NCBI RefSeq assembly: GCF_029952525.1
Contig: NZ_JASAOF010000002.1
Span: 186,001-250,000 of the forward strand
DNA from: Saccharopolyspora ipomoeae
GTDB taxonomy: Bacteria > Actinomycetota > Actinomycetes > Mycobacteriales > Pseudonocardiaceae
Direction of reading: 5' to 3'
DNA: 64,000 nt
Of this stretch, positions 33,114 to 41,676 are shown piece after piece. A program made the translations under genes and the position numbers. The notes under the pieces were generated by a model that ran no database searches, was not told the origin of the DNA, and saw nothing but the letters and a program-made list of their open reading frames with translations. The number at the start of each line of letters is the position of its first letter. Position 1 is the first letter of the stretch.

Positions 33114-35390
33114 TCAGCCCCGGCGGAGCGGTGGTGGGGTGCGCACCGCGACCTCGGGCAGCGGTTCGGTGGCGGGTTCGACGTCGACGTGGGTGCGCTG
33201 TCCCGCGCAGCCCTGGGAGAGGCGCGACGAGCCGATGTCCTCGGTGAGGACGTTCGGGTTGCCGTGGGCGCAGAGGTCCTGGCCCGGGCGCCGGGGGTCG
33301 GGCTGCGGGTCGAACCAGGCTCCGGTGGGCAGCACCGCCACGCCGGGGCGGACGCGGTCGCTGAGGCGGGCCCCGGCCAGGCACGCGCCGCGGTCGTTGA
33401 ACACCCGCACCACCGTCCCGTCGGTGATGCCGCGCGCGGCCGCGTCGTCGGGGTGCAGCGTGATCGGCTCCCGACCGGCCACCTTGGAGTCGCGGCTGAC
33501 CGCGCCCACGTCGCCCTGCCCGTGCAGCCGGGTCGGCGGCTGGTTCGCGATCAGGTGCAGCGGCGCCCGACGTTCCTGCGGCAGCCACACCGGATGCCCC
33601 GGGCAGTCCTCGTAGCCGAAGGAATCCACCGTCTCCGAGAACAGCTCGATCCGGCCGCTGGGGGTGTGCAGCCGTTCCCGCTCGGGGTCCCGGCGGAACC
33701 GCACCAGCGGCGGGTCCTCCGGCATCGCGGGCAACTTCACCTCGCCGAGCCGCCAGAAGATGTCGAAGTCCGGCAGGTCGTGGCCCTGCTGCACCAGCGG
33801 CGCCCGCCACTTCTCGTAGAGGTGCTCCAGCCAGCCCCGCGCGCCGCGGCCCTCGGTGAAGCGCTGCCGCACCCCGAGCCGCTCGGCGAGCCCGGCCAGG
33901 ATCGCGTAGTCGTCGCGGGCCTCGCCGACCGGATCCAGCACCCGGTGCATCGCCGTGAGATGCGTGTCGCGGCGCCCGGCGCCGAGGTCCTCGCGCTCCA
34001 GCGTCGTGGTCGCCGGCAGCACCACGTCGGCGTGCCGGGCGGTGGCCGTCCAGTGCGTCTCGTGCACCACCACCGTCTCCGGCCGCGCGAACGCCCGCCG
34101 CAGCCGGGTGAGGTCCTGGTGGTGGTGGAACGGGTTGCCTCCCGCCCAGTGCACCAGCCGGATGTCGGGGTAGGTCAGCCGCTGCCCGTTGTAGTCGAAC
34201 TCCGCACCCGGGTCGAGCAGCATGTCGGCGATGCGCGCGACCGGGATGAACGAGCTCACCGGGTTCGAACCCTGCGGCAGCGTCGGCAGGTGCAGCACCG
34301 GCCCGTCGGCGCCGACTTCGGCCATCGACCCGTAGCCGTGCCCGAAACCACCGCCGGGAAGCCCGATCTGGCCGAGCATCGCCGCCAGCGCGATCCCCGC
34401 CCACACCGGCTGCTCGCCGCCGCGCGTGCGCTGCAGCGACCAGGTGACCGTCACCAGCGTCCGGCCGGTCGGCATCCGCCGCGCCAGCTCGCGGATGTCG
34501 GCGGCGGCGATCCCGCAGATCTCCGCCGCCCACTCCGGAGTCTTCGGCACGCCGTCGGAGGAACCCAGCAGGTAGGCCGCGAAGACGTCGAAACCCGTGC
34601 AGCAGCGCGACAGGAACTCGGTGTCGTGCAGGTCCTCGGTCAGCAGCACGTGCGCCAGGGCCAGCTGCATCGCCACGTCGGTGCCCGGCTCGATCGAGTA
34701 CCAGCGGCCCCCCGCGGGCACGTCGTCGGCCAGCGGGCTGATCGAGGCCACCGCCACCCCGGGATCAGCGGCCGCCGCCGCGCTGGTGTGGCGGCTGACC
34801 CCGCCCGGCGAGACCGACAGGTTCTTGGTCGGCAGGCCGCCGAAGGCCACGATCAGGTCCGCGTGCTCGCGCACCGTCGCCCAGCTGTCGGCGTAGCCCA
34901 GCACCGCCGCCGCGCTGCCCACCACGTGCGGCAGCAGCACCTGCGAGGTCCCGAAGCTGTAGTTGTTCCGCGAAGCCGTGTAACCGCCGATGGTGTTGAG
35001 GAACCGGTGCAGCTGGCTCTGCGCGTGGTGGAACCGGCCCGCGCTGCTCCAGCCGTAGGAACCGCCGTAGATCGCCTCGTTGCCCGACTCGTTGCGCACC
35101 CGGTCCAGCTGCGCGGCCACCAGGTCCAGCGCGGTGTCCCAGTCGACCTCGACGAACTCGTCCCGCCCGCGCTGCGCCGACGGCCCGGGCCCGCCGAGCA
35201 GCCAGCCGCGCCGCACGGCCGGGCGCAGCACCCGCGTGTCGTGCCGGGCGATCCCGGGCACGTTGCCCAGCAGGGGAGAGGGCGCCGGGTCGTCCGGGTG
35301 CGGCCGCACCCGGACACCGCCGTCACCGTCGGACGTCGCCTGGTAAGCGCCCCAGTGCGCGGTCGTGGGCACCCACTGCTCGGTCGACAT
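33114..35390 (-). CDS. molybdopterin oxidoreductase, BisC/TorZ (DMSO reductase) family
   Basis: A 758-residue cytoplasmic bis-MGD molybdoenzyme with no Tat signal and no N-terminal 4Fe-4S cysteine motif. Those features fit the BisC/TorZ/DorA subgroup rather than formate dehydrogenase. The Mo-Ser ligand is probably in GGSYGWSSAGRFHH; cofactor loops include GGLPTKNLSVSPGG, WAGGNPFHHHQD and the C-terminal GHGNPN-like CAHGNPNVLTEDIG. The ATG at 35390 has GGGAGGG upstream. It lies between the hydroxyquinol operon and MaoC/CoA-transferase genes. A role in aromatic hydroxylation or transhydroxylation is possible, since resorcinol hydroxylase and pyrogallol transhydroxylase belong to this superfamily; sulfoxide or N-oxide reduction is the default. 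Confidence 0.85.
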   Translation of the reverse strand: MSTEQWVPTTAHWGAYQATSDGDGGVRVRPHPDDPAPSPLLGNVPGIARHDTRVLRPAVRRGWLLGGPGPSAQRGRDEFVEVDWDTALDLVAAQLDRVRNESGNEAIYGGSYGWSSAGRFHHAQSQLHRFLNTIGGYTASRNNYSFGTSQVLLPHVVGSAAAVLGYADSWATVREHADLIVAFGGLPTKNLSVSPGGVSRHTSAAAAADPGVAVASISPLADDVPAGGRWYSIEPGTDVAMQLALAHVLLTEDLHDTEFLSRCCTGFDVFAAYLLGSSDGVPKTPEWAAEICGIAAADIRELARRMPTGRTLVTVTWSLQRTRGGEQPVWAGIALAAMLGQIGLPGGGFGHGYGSMAEVGADGPVLHLPTLPQGSNPVSSFIPVARIADMLLDPGAEFDYNGQRLTYPDIRLVHWAGGNPFHHHQDLTRLRRAFARPETVVVHETHWTATARHADVVLPATTTLEREDLGAGRRDTHLTAMHRVLDPVGEARDDYAILAGLAERLGVRQRFTEGRGARGWLEHLYEKWRAPLVQQGHDLPDFDIFWRLGEVKLPAMPEDPPLVRFRRDPERERLHTPSGRIELFSETVDSFGYEDCPGHPVWLPQERRAPLHLIANQPPTRLHGQGDVGAVSRDSKVAGREPITLHPDDAAARGITDGTVVRVFNDRGACLAGARLSDRVRPGVAVLPTGAWFDPQPDPRRPGQDLCAHGNPNVLTEDIGSSRLSQGCAGQRTHVDVEPATEPLPEVAVRTPPPLRRG

Positions 35391-35450
35391 CGTCCCGCCC
35401 TCCCGTGGCCGGACGTGCTCCGACCTGCGCAATCGTGGCCGCGCCCGATG

Positions 35451-36275
35451 TTACCCGGGCTCGGAGAACGTCATCGACGCCTCGGCGTGGACCTGGTCGG
35501 AGCGCACCGAGAACGTCCCGTCGGACTCGCCGCACACCAGGACCGGGTCGCCGGAGAACACCGGGCGTCGCAGCCGGAACGACACGCCGGTGACCTCGCG
35601 GTGCTCGCGGGCCAGCTCGGACATGAGCAGCACCAGCAGCGGGCCGTGCACCACGAGCCCCGGGTAGGCCTCCACCTCGCGGCAGTAGGGCTCGTCGTAG
35701 TGGATGCGGTGGGTGTTGGCGGTCAGCGCGCTGAACCGGAACAGCCGCGTCGGCTCCCCGGTGAACCGCTGCTGCCAGGCCGCGGTGGAGTCCGGGAAGT
35801 CGGTGGGGCGCAACCGGTTCGGGCTCTTCGCCTCGCTCTCGCCGCTGCGGTAGACGTAGTCGACCTCCTCGGTGAGCCGCAGCCGCCCGTCCTGGTGGAA
35901 CTCGCGGCGCTCGGTCACGAACGCCATCTCGCCCGAACGGCCCTGCTTGACCACGACGCCGCCGAGCTCGGTGGTGCGCTCGGCCGGGGTGCCCAGCCGG
36001 ATCGGCTCGGTGATCGCGACCCGGCCACCGGCGAACATCCGACGCCGGTCGGGCACCGGCGGCAGGAAGTCCCCGTCCAGCGGGTGGCCGTCCGGGCCGA
36101 GCTCGGAGTGCGGCGGCCAGGTCAGGAAGTGCACCCAGTGCCACAGCGGCGGCAGCTCGTCGACCGGGGCCGGGACCTCCAGCACGTGGGCCAGCGCGCG
36201 GGCCTGCTCCGGCGCCATCGCGTCGTGCTCGACCACCGGCCGCGGGTGCCAGTCCCGCAGGAACTCCTCCAGCAC
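35451..36275 (-). CDS. MaoC/FAS1-like dehydratase (mesaconyl-C4-CoA hydratase type)
   Basis: A 274-residue double hot-dog hydratase. The N-terminal half carries WHWVHFLTWPPHSELGPDG and RRMFAGGRV; the second half carries the MaoC-like hydratase motif in THRIHYDEPYCREVE and GLVVHGPLLVLLM. The relatives I know act on C4- or C5-dicarboxylic acyl-CoAs such as mesaconyl-C4-CoA. I start it at GTG 36275 because GGAGGG lies 6 nt upstream. It lies between the CoA-transferase genes and the molybdoenzyme, suggesting work on a CoA thioester from this pathway; the substrate is unproven. Confidence 0.8.
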   Translation of the reverse strand: MLEEFLRDWHPRPVVEHDAMAPEQARALAHVLEVPAPVDELPPLWHWVHFLTWPPHSELGPDGHPLDGDFLPPVPDRRRMFAGGRVAITEPIRLGTPAERTTELGGVVVKQGRSGEMAFVTERREFHQDGRLRLTEEVDYVYRSGESEAKSPNRLRPTDFPDSTAAWQQRFTGEPTRLFRFSALTANTHRIHYDEPYCREVEAYPGLVVHGPLLVLLMSELAREHREVTGVSFRLRRPVFSGDPVLVCGESDGTFSVRSDQVHAEASMTFSEPG

Positions 36276-36333
36276 CGAATCCCTCCAACACCGTTGACGT
36301 GGGGACCCGGTCATCCAAACATGCCGAACCGCC

Positions 36334-37092
36334 TCAGCGGAGGTAGACGCGGGCGGGGTCGACGTCCTCGCGCAGCATGCGGAGCTCGTCCCCGGTGGGC
36401 GGTGCGATCTCGGTCAGCTCCGAGTCCACCCGCAGGTCCCAGCCGGTGGCCGCGCGGACCTCGTCGACGGTGACGCCCGGGTGCGTGGCCACCAGCCGCA
36501 GCTCCTCGCCGACGCCGTCGCGGGCGAGGATGCCCAGGTCGGTGATGACGCGCGTGACCCCCTTGCCGCGCGGCCGGATCCCGTCGGCCAGCGCCCGGTC
36601 CGGGCCGGGCGAGGTGCAGAAGTCCAGCTCGGCGGTGAACGAGCGCGGATCGTGGCGGCGCATCACCACGAACACCTCACCCGAGTTGGCCATCACCTCC
36701 ATCGCGCCGCCCGAACCCGGCAGCCGCACCTTCGGGGCGTGCCAGTCGCCGATCACCGAGGAGTTGAGGTTGCCGAACCGGTCGATCTGCGCCGCGCCGA
36801 GGAACCCGACGTCGATGCGCGCGCCCTGCAGCACGTAGCCGAACAGCGCGGTCATCGGCAGCACCGCCTCCGAGTCGGTGATCAGCACCGCGTCGGCGAT
36901 GGTCTCCGGCAGCTGGGCCGGGTGCGCGCCGCACACCCCGGACTCGTAGACGATCTCCACCTCCGGCGCCACCGTCAGCTGCGCCAGCGACACCGCCAGC
37001 GTCGGCAGGCCGATCCCGGCGAAGACCGTGTTCGCCCCGGCCAGTTCGCGCGAGGCGACCGCGGCCAGCAGTTCCGACGACGTGATGCTCAT
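36334..37092 (-). CDS. CoA-transferase subunit beta (3-oxoadipate/glutaconate type)
   Basis: A 252-residue CoA-transferase small subunit. The segment IVYESGVCGAH carries the Glu expected to form the covalent CoA thioester; GADY-like and LPGSGGAMEVMANSGEVFVVM motifs are family marks. It starts 10 nt after the alpha-subunit stop. In this cluster it would activate 3-oxoadipate, the product of maleylacetate reductase, with succinyl-CoA. Confidence 0.87.
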   Translation of the reverse strand: MSITSSELLAAVASRELAGANTVFAGIGLPTLAVSLAQLTVAPEVEIVYESGVCGAHPAQLPETIADAVLITDSEAVLPMTALFGYVLQGARIDVGFLGAAQIDRFGNLNSSVIGDWHAPKVRLPGSGGAMEVMANSGEVFVVMRRHDPRSFTAELDFCTSPGPDRALADGIRPRGKGVTRVITDLGILARDGVGEELRLVATHPGVTVDEVRAATGWDLRVDSELTEIAPPTGDELRMLREDVDPARVYLR

Positions 37093-37102
37093 CGACCTCT
37101 CC

Positions 37103-38032
37103 TCACAGCCTGCGGCCGTAGTTGACCGGCTCGCTCCACGCCTCGCCCACGGCCAGCTCCGCCCAGCGCTCCTCGCCGAGCTTGGCGACGTAGGCGGCGT
37201 GATCGGCGGTGCCGCGCACCCACTCGTCCAGCCAGCCGCGCAACCGCTGCGGATCAGCGCTGATCTGCGACCACTCCCGGTAGAACGCCCCGTCGCGGTC
37301 GTAGTAGCCCTGCACGAACGCCGGGTGCGCCCCGCGCGGGCAGGCCACCACGGCGTCCACGGCGTGGGCGGGGATGACCGTGCGGTTCGGGTCGGAGCGG
37401 ATGACCTCGTCGGCCACCACCTCCTCGACCACCACGATCGCCTTGCGCGCCGCGTAGACCGCCTCGGCCTGGATGCCGGTGAGGCCCCAGATCTGGGTGT
37501 TGCCGGACCGGTCGGCGCGCTGGGCCTGCACGATCGTCACGTCCGGGTTCAGCGGCGGCACCACGTAGATCTGCTCCTCGCCGCCGTCCGGCGCGGGATA
37601 CGGCGAGGTGACCTTGCGGATGCTCGGGTTGACCGCCGGGACGTCGCTGCCGGCGTAGGAGCGCAGCGGGTAGAACGGCAGCCGCTGGGCCCCGGCCAGG
37701 TAGCGGCAGATCATGCCGTAGTGGCTGTACTCCTCGAACGCCAGCGCCCCGGCCTCGACCCGGCGGCGCAGCTCGCCGAGCGACCCGGCGGTGGAGTTGC
37801 CGACGAACGACGAGATCAGCCTGCTCACGCAGTCCCCGGCGATGAGCTGGTCGGTGACGACGTCGGCGGTCATCCGCGCGATCGTGAGGTCGCGGCGGCC
37901 CTGCCGGATGATCTCGTGCCCGGCCGCGGTCGGGATCAGGTGCGTGAAGCCCTCCAGCGACACGGTGGCGCCGTCGGTGACGAACTCGGCGATGGCCTCC
38001 CGCATCGAGGTGGTCTTGTCGGGCTGCGGCAT
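37103..38032 (-). CDS. CoA-transferase subunit alpha (3-oxoadipate/glutaconate type)
   Basis: A 309-residue CoA-transferase large subunit with DGATVSLEGFTHLIPTAAGH near the N-terminus and YVVPPLNPDVTIVQAQRAD, GNTQIWGLTG and AARKAIVVVEEVV in the core. It begins an operon of at least four genes running to the molybdoenzyme. The promoter side faces a divergent LysR gene with a GATTGAGA/GTCCAATAC motif between them. The partner reaction is inferred as 3-oxoadipate plus succinyl-CoA. Confidence 0.87.
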   Translation of the reverse strand: MPQPDKTTSMREAIAEFVTDGATVSLEGFTHLIPTAAGHEIIRQGRRDLTIARMTADVVTDQLIAGDCVSRLISSFVGNSTAGSLGELRRRVEAGALAFEEYSHYGMICRYLAGAQRLPFYPLRSYAGSDVPAVNPSIRKVTSPYPAPDGGEEQIYVVPPLNPDVTIVQAQRADRSGNTQIWGLTGIQAEAVYAARKAIVVVEEVVADEVIRSDPNRTVIPAHAVDAVVACPRGAHPAFVQGYYDRDGAFYREWSQISADPQRLRGWLDEWVRGTADHAAYVAKLGEERWAELAVGEAWSEPVNYGRRL

Positions 38033-38079
38033 CGGTGGCCCCCAAGGTCTCGCGGTGTGCGGCTCACCCTGCCACCCCG

Positions 38080-38099
38080 GATTGAGACAGGTCCAATAC
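38080..38099. promoter_or_regulatory. candidate LysR binding site before the CoA-transferase operon
   Basis: GATTGAGA (38080-38087) and GTCCAATAC (38091-38099) together form ATTG-N9-CAAT, fitting the T-N11-A LysR rule. Both octamer and nonamer recur, inverted, at 39055-39084 on the other side of the LysR gene. Confidence 0.5.
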
Positions 38100-38149
38100 C
38101 GAATTAGTGTCAGATCAAGAGCCCGGGCGAATGGATCGAGGGGATGGGT

Positions 38150-39043
38150 GTGGAGCTGCGCTACCTGACCGCGTTCGTCGCGGTCGCCGAGGAACTGCAC
38201 TTCGGCCGCGCCGCCCAGCGCCTGCGGATGGCCCAGCCGCCGCTGAGCCAGCAGATCAGGCAGCTGGAGAAGGAGCTGGGCGTGAAGCTGTTCGAGCGCA
38301 ACACCCGCTCGGTGCGGCTCACCAACGCCGGCGAGTCCTTCCTTGAGCCCGCCCGCACGGTCCTCGACGACGTCGACATGGCCGTCGGCGCCGCCAAGGC
38401 CGCCGGGCGCGGCGAGTACGGCCGGGTCACCGTCGGCTTCGCCGGCGCCTCCAGCCACGAGGCGCTGCCGCTGCTCACCCGCGCGGTCCGCGCCGCGCAC
38501 CCGGGCCTGGAGCTGGTGATGCGCGGGCAGACCTACGCCGACGTGGCGCTGGCCCGCGTCGCCGACGGCACCCTGGATCTCGGGTTCGTGCGGCTGCCGG
38601 TGAACCAGCCGGGGGTCGACACCCGTGTGATCGAGGTGGAGGAGCTGATCTGCGCGCTGCCCACCGATCACCGGCTGGCCGGGCTCGACCGCGTCCCGAT
38701 CGCCGAACTCGCCGACGAGCCGTTCGTCAGCTTCCCCTCCAACGCCGGGTCGACGTTGCGGGACGCGCTGGTGAAGGCCTGCGTCGCAGGCGGTTTCACC
38801 CCGCGCGTGGTGCAGGAGGCGCCGGACTCCTACACGATCCTCGCCCTGGTGGCGGCCGGTGTCGGCGTGACGCTGACGTTGACCTCCTGCCAGCACATCC
38901 AGCAGACCGGGCTCGTCTACCGCGAGCTCGCCGGCGAGCCCACGCGGCTGCGCGCCGCCCTGGCCTGGCGCTCCGACAACACCAACGCCGCGCTGCACAC
39001 GGTCCTCGGCATCGCCGAAACCGCCCTGCCCACCCCCGATTGA
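38150..39043 (+). CDS. LysR-family regulator of the aromatic catabolic cluster
   Basis: A 297-residue LysR protein. The winged helix is at residues 1-60 (VELRYLTAFVAVAEELHF, FGRAAQRLRMAQPPLSQQIRQLE); the rest is a periplasmic-binding-like effector domain. I chose GTG at 38150, which gives the canonical family start and has GAGGGG 6 nt upstream, over the ATG at 38144. It is divergent from the CoA-transferase operon and followed by an MHS carrier gene. The inverted shared motifs on both sides suggest that it controls both. The effector may be a pathway intermediate such as maleylacetate or 3-oxoadipate. Confidence 0.9.
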   Translation: MELRYLTAFVAVAEELHFGRAAQRLRMAQPPLSQQIRQLEKELGVKLFERNTRSVRLTNAGESFLEPARTVLDDVDMAVGAAKAAGRGEYGRVTVGFAGASSHEALPLLTRAVRAAHPGLELVMRGQTYADVALARVADGTLDLGFVRLPVNQPGVDTRVIEVEELICALPTDHRLAGLDRVPIAELADEPFVSFPSNAGSTLRDALVKACVAGGFTPRVVQEAPDSYTILALVAAGVGVTLTLTSCQHIQQTGLVYRELAGEPTRLRAALAWRSDNTNAALHTVLGIAETALPTPD

Positions 39044-39054
39044 TCCGAATCCGA

Positions 39055-39084
39055 TCTCAATCCGCCACCGATCTTGTATTGGAC
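39055..39084. promoter_or_regulatory. candidate LysR binding site before the MHS transporter
   Basis: TCTCAATC (39055-39062) and GTATTGGAC (39076-39084) are exact reverse complements of the two halves of the site at 38080-38099, but with 13 nt between halves instead of 3. They lie 60-90 nt before the transporter start. Confidence 0.45.
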
Positions 39085-39143
39085 GCTGTCGCGTTCGGGC
39101 TGCCACCGTTGCTGCGATCACACCGGATTCGAAGGGGAATTCA

Positions 39144-40499
39144 TTGAGCAGCGCGCGCACGGCGAACCGTGCCGGGGTCGGGGCCTTCATCGGCTCGACC
39201 ATCGAGTGGTTCGACTTCTACATCTACGGCACGGCCTCAGCGCTGGTCTTCGACAAGGTCTTCTTCCCCGAGCTCGACGGCGCGCTGGGAACGCTGGTCG
39301 CGTTCGCGACGTTCTGGGTCGGCTTCCTCGCCCGCCCGATCGGCGGCATCGTCTTCGGCCACATCGGAGACCGGTTGGGGCGCAAGAAGACCCTGGTCAT
39401 CACGCTGCTGATGATGGGCGTCGCGACCACCGCGATCGGTCTGCTGCCCGGTTACGCCCAGATCGGGGTGTGGGCGCCGATCCTGCTGGTGTGCATCCGG
39501 ATGGTGCAGGGCATCGGGCTCGGCGGTGAGTGGGGCGGCTCGGTGCTCATCGCCTCCGAGCACGCGCCCAAGGGCAAGTCGATCCTCTACGGAGCCTTCG
39601 CCCAGCAGGGCTCGCCGGTCGGCAACACCCTGAGCACCGTCTGCTTCCTGCTGATCAGCAGGCTGCCCGAACCCGACATGCTCAGCTGGGGCTGGCGGAT
39701 CCCGTTCCTGGCCTCGGCGGCGCTGGTCGTGGTGGGGCTGTTCATCCGGCTGCGGGTCACCGAGTCCCCGGCGATGGCGCGGCTCATCGAGTCCAAGCGC
39801 ACCGCGAAGCTGCCGGTGTGGGAGGTCGTGCGCTCGCACCCCGGGCTGCTCGCGCTGGGCATCGGGGCGTGCACGATCGGGCTGTCGGCGACCTACTTCA
39901 AGTCGACGTTCGCGCTGGCCTGGGCCACCGGCGACCTCGGGTTCGCCAAGACCGACTTCCTGACGATCATCCTGGTCGCCAACATCGCCCAGATCGTGGT
40001 GCAGCCCTTCGGTGCGGTGATCGCCACCCGGATGCGCAGCCTGTCCCGCGCGGTGACGCTGATGCTGCTGCCGGAGGTCGTGCTGCTGCCGCTGATGTTC
40101 CTGCTCATCGCCACCGGGAACTACTGGCTGGCGATGGCCGGTGTCGCGGTGGCCACGGTGCCGCACTGCCTGTACTACGCGGCGATGGCCGGCATCCTCG
40201 CCGGGCGGTTCCCCGCCGAGGTGCGCTACACCGGGCTCTCGCTCTGCTACCAGCTGTGCGGGACGCTGCTGGGCGGGACGACGCCGGTGGTGGGCCAGTT
40301 CCTGCTGAGCGCGTCGGGGTCGATCAACGTCGTCATCGCCTACGCGCTGTTCCAGGTGCTGCTCACGCTGGGCTGCGTGCTGGCGCTGCTGCGGCGGCCC
40401 GATCACGACGAGCGCAGTCACGACGAACGCGAGAACCCGGGAGGCGAACGTGACCGGAGCACGCTGGACCCGGCGGCCGGAGGGGTCCAACTGGGGTGA
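39144..40499 (+). CDS. MHS-family MFS metabolite:H+ symporter
   Basis: A 451-residue carrier with twelve transmembrane helices, of the shikimate/alpha-ketoglutarate/aromatic acid MHS group. Marks include GSTIEWFDFYIYGTASALVF, RPIGGIVFGHIGDRLGRKKT and QGIGLGGEWGGSVL. It starts with TTG at 39144, with GAAGGGG 8 nt upstream. The last 17 codons overlap the start of the cyclase gene. It probably imports the aromatic acid or phenolic substrate of the cluster. Confidence 0.9.
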   Translation: MSSARTANRAGVGAFIGSTIEWFDFYIYGTASALVFDKVFFPELDGALGTLVAFATFWVGFLARPIGGIVFGHIGDRLGRKKTLVITLLMMGVATTAIGLLPGYAQIGVWAPILLVCIRMVQGIGLGGEWGGSVLIASEHAPKGKSILYGAFAQQGSPVGNTLSTVCFLLISRLPEPDMLSWGWRIPFLASAALVVVGLFIRLRVTESPAMARLIESKRTAKLPVWEVVRSHPGLLALGIGACTIGLSATYFKSTFALAWATGDLGFAKTDFLTIILVANIAQIVVQPFGAVIATRMRSLSRAVTLMLLPEVVLLPLMFLLIATGNYWLAMAGVAVATVPHCLYYAAMAGILAGRFPAEVRYTGLSLCYQLCGTLLGGTTPVVGQFLLSASGSINVVIAYALFQVLLTLGCVLALLRRPDHDERSHDERENPGGERDRSTLDPAAGGVQLG

Positions 40500-41499
40500 G
40501 TTCGGCCCCGGCGACACCCGCGGCCGCATGAACCTGCTGACCCCGGAGCGGGTGCGCGCCGCGGCCGCCGAGGTGCGCGAGGGGATCAGCCACGCGCTGA
40601 GCCTGCCGCTGACGCTGCCGGGCGGGAACGCGTTGAACCCCAACCGGTTCCCGCCCGCGCTGCGCCCGACGCGGCGGTTCGGGGAGATCAACTTCAACTA
40701 CCGGCTGGGGCAGCGGGTCGAGGGGGCCACCGACGTCCTCTGCGACGACCTCGTCGTGCTGCACCTGCAGTACTCGACGCAGTGGGACTCCTTCGCGCAC
40801 GCCGGGGCCCTGTTCGACGCCGACGGCGACGGGGTCCCGGAACCGGTGTTCTACAACGGGTTCCGCGCGGGGGAGGACGTCGTCGGGCCGTCGGAGCCGG
40901 CGGACTCCGGGACCGGGGACCTGCACGAGCGCACCACTTCCAGCGGCGGGCCGCTGGGCATCGACAACCTCGCCCGGTCCGGGGCGCAGGGCCGGGGCGT
41001 GCTCATCGACCTGCACCGGCACCTCGGCGACGAGCGCGCGGTGGTCGGCTACGACACCCTCGCCGAGATCATGGCCGCCGACGGCGTCGAGGTCGAGGAG
41101 GGCGACATGGTCTGCCTGCACACGGGATTCGCCCAGCGCCTCATCGACATGGACGGCGACCCCGACCCGGACGTCCTGCACGGCGCCTGCCCGGCTCTGG
41201 ACGGCCGCGACGAACGGCTCCTCCGGTGGATCACCGACGCCGGCCTGTCAGCCCTGATCGCCGACAACTACGCGGTGGAGCAATACCCGGCCACCCCGGC
41301 CGAACCCCCGGCCCCGGCCCTCCCGCTGCACCACCACTGCCTGTTCAAGCTCGGCGTCCACCTCGGCGAGCTCTGGCACCTGACACCCCTCGCAGCCGAC
41401 CTCCACCGCCTGCACCGCTCCCGCTTCCTCCTCACCGCCCCACCCCTCAACCTCCCCGGCGCCGTCGGCTCACCCACCACCCCCGTAGCCACCCTCTGA
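40450..41499 (+). CDS. cyclase/kynurenine formamidase-family hydrolase
   Basis: A 349-residue protein of the cyclase family (metal-dependent amidases and hydrolases such as kynurenine formamidase). The usual HxGTHxDxPxH metal motif is replaced by HLQYSTQWDSFAHAG, as in the longer cyclase relatives found in aromatic degradation loci. The start is GTG, with GAGGCG upstream, 50 nt inside the transporter gene, so translation is probably coupled. The substrate is unknown; ring-opened or lactone intermediates are likely candidates from context. Confidence 0.8.
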   Translation: MTGARWTRRPEGSNWGEFGPGDTRGRMNLLTPERVRAAAAEVREGISHALSLPLTLPGGNALNPNRFPPALRPTRRFGEINFNYRLGQRVEGATDVLCDDLVVLHLQYSTQWDSFAHAGALFDADGDGVPEPVFYNGFRAGEDVVGPSEPADSGTGDLHERTTSSGGPLGIDNLARSGAQGRGVLIDLHRHLGDERAVVGYDTLAEIMAADGVEVEEGDMVCLHTGFAQRLIDMDGDPDPDVLHGACPALDGRDERLLRWITDAGLSALIADNYAVEQYPATPAEPPAPALPLHHHCLFKLGVHLGELWHLTPLAADLHRLHRSRFLLTAPPLNLPGAVGSPTTPVATL

Positions 41500-41556
41500 C
41501 CCCGTAGCCACCCTCTGACCCCGTTGCGTCGGTTCCGCGGAGCGCGTGCGTCACCA

Positions 41557-41630
41557 GGGGACGGTTTTTCCTCGAATTGACCGGACATTTCGGACATTGA
41601 TCATGGGTGATTCGAGGAAAAACCGTCCCC
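41557..41630. repeat. palindromic intergenic element, copy 4 (perfect 21-bp stem)
   Basis: GGGGACGGTTTTTCCTCGA begins at 41557, and the exact 21-bp complement ends at 41630. The 32-nt loop is the reverse complement of the loop of copies 2 and 3 (GGACATTGATCATGGGTG). It lies in the 177-bp gap between the convergent cyclase and pseudouridine synthase genes and may end transcription from either side. Confidence 0.88.
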
Positions 41631-41676
41631 TACGCAGCTGCGCGCGCGACGGGACCCGGCACCCACCACGTCGTCG

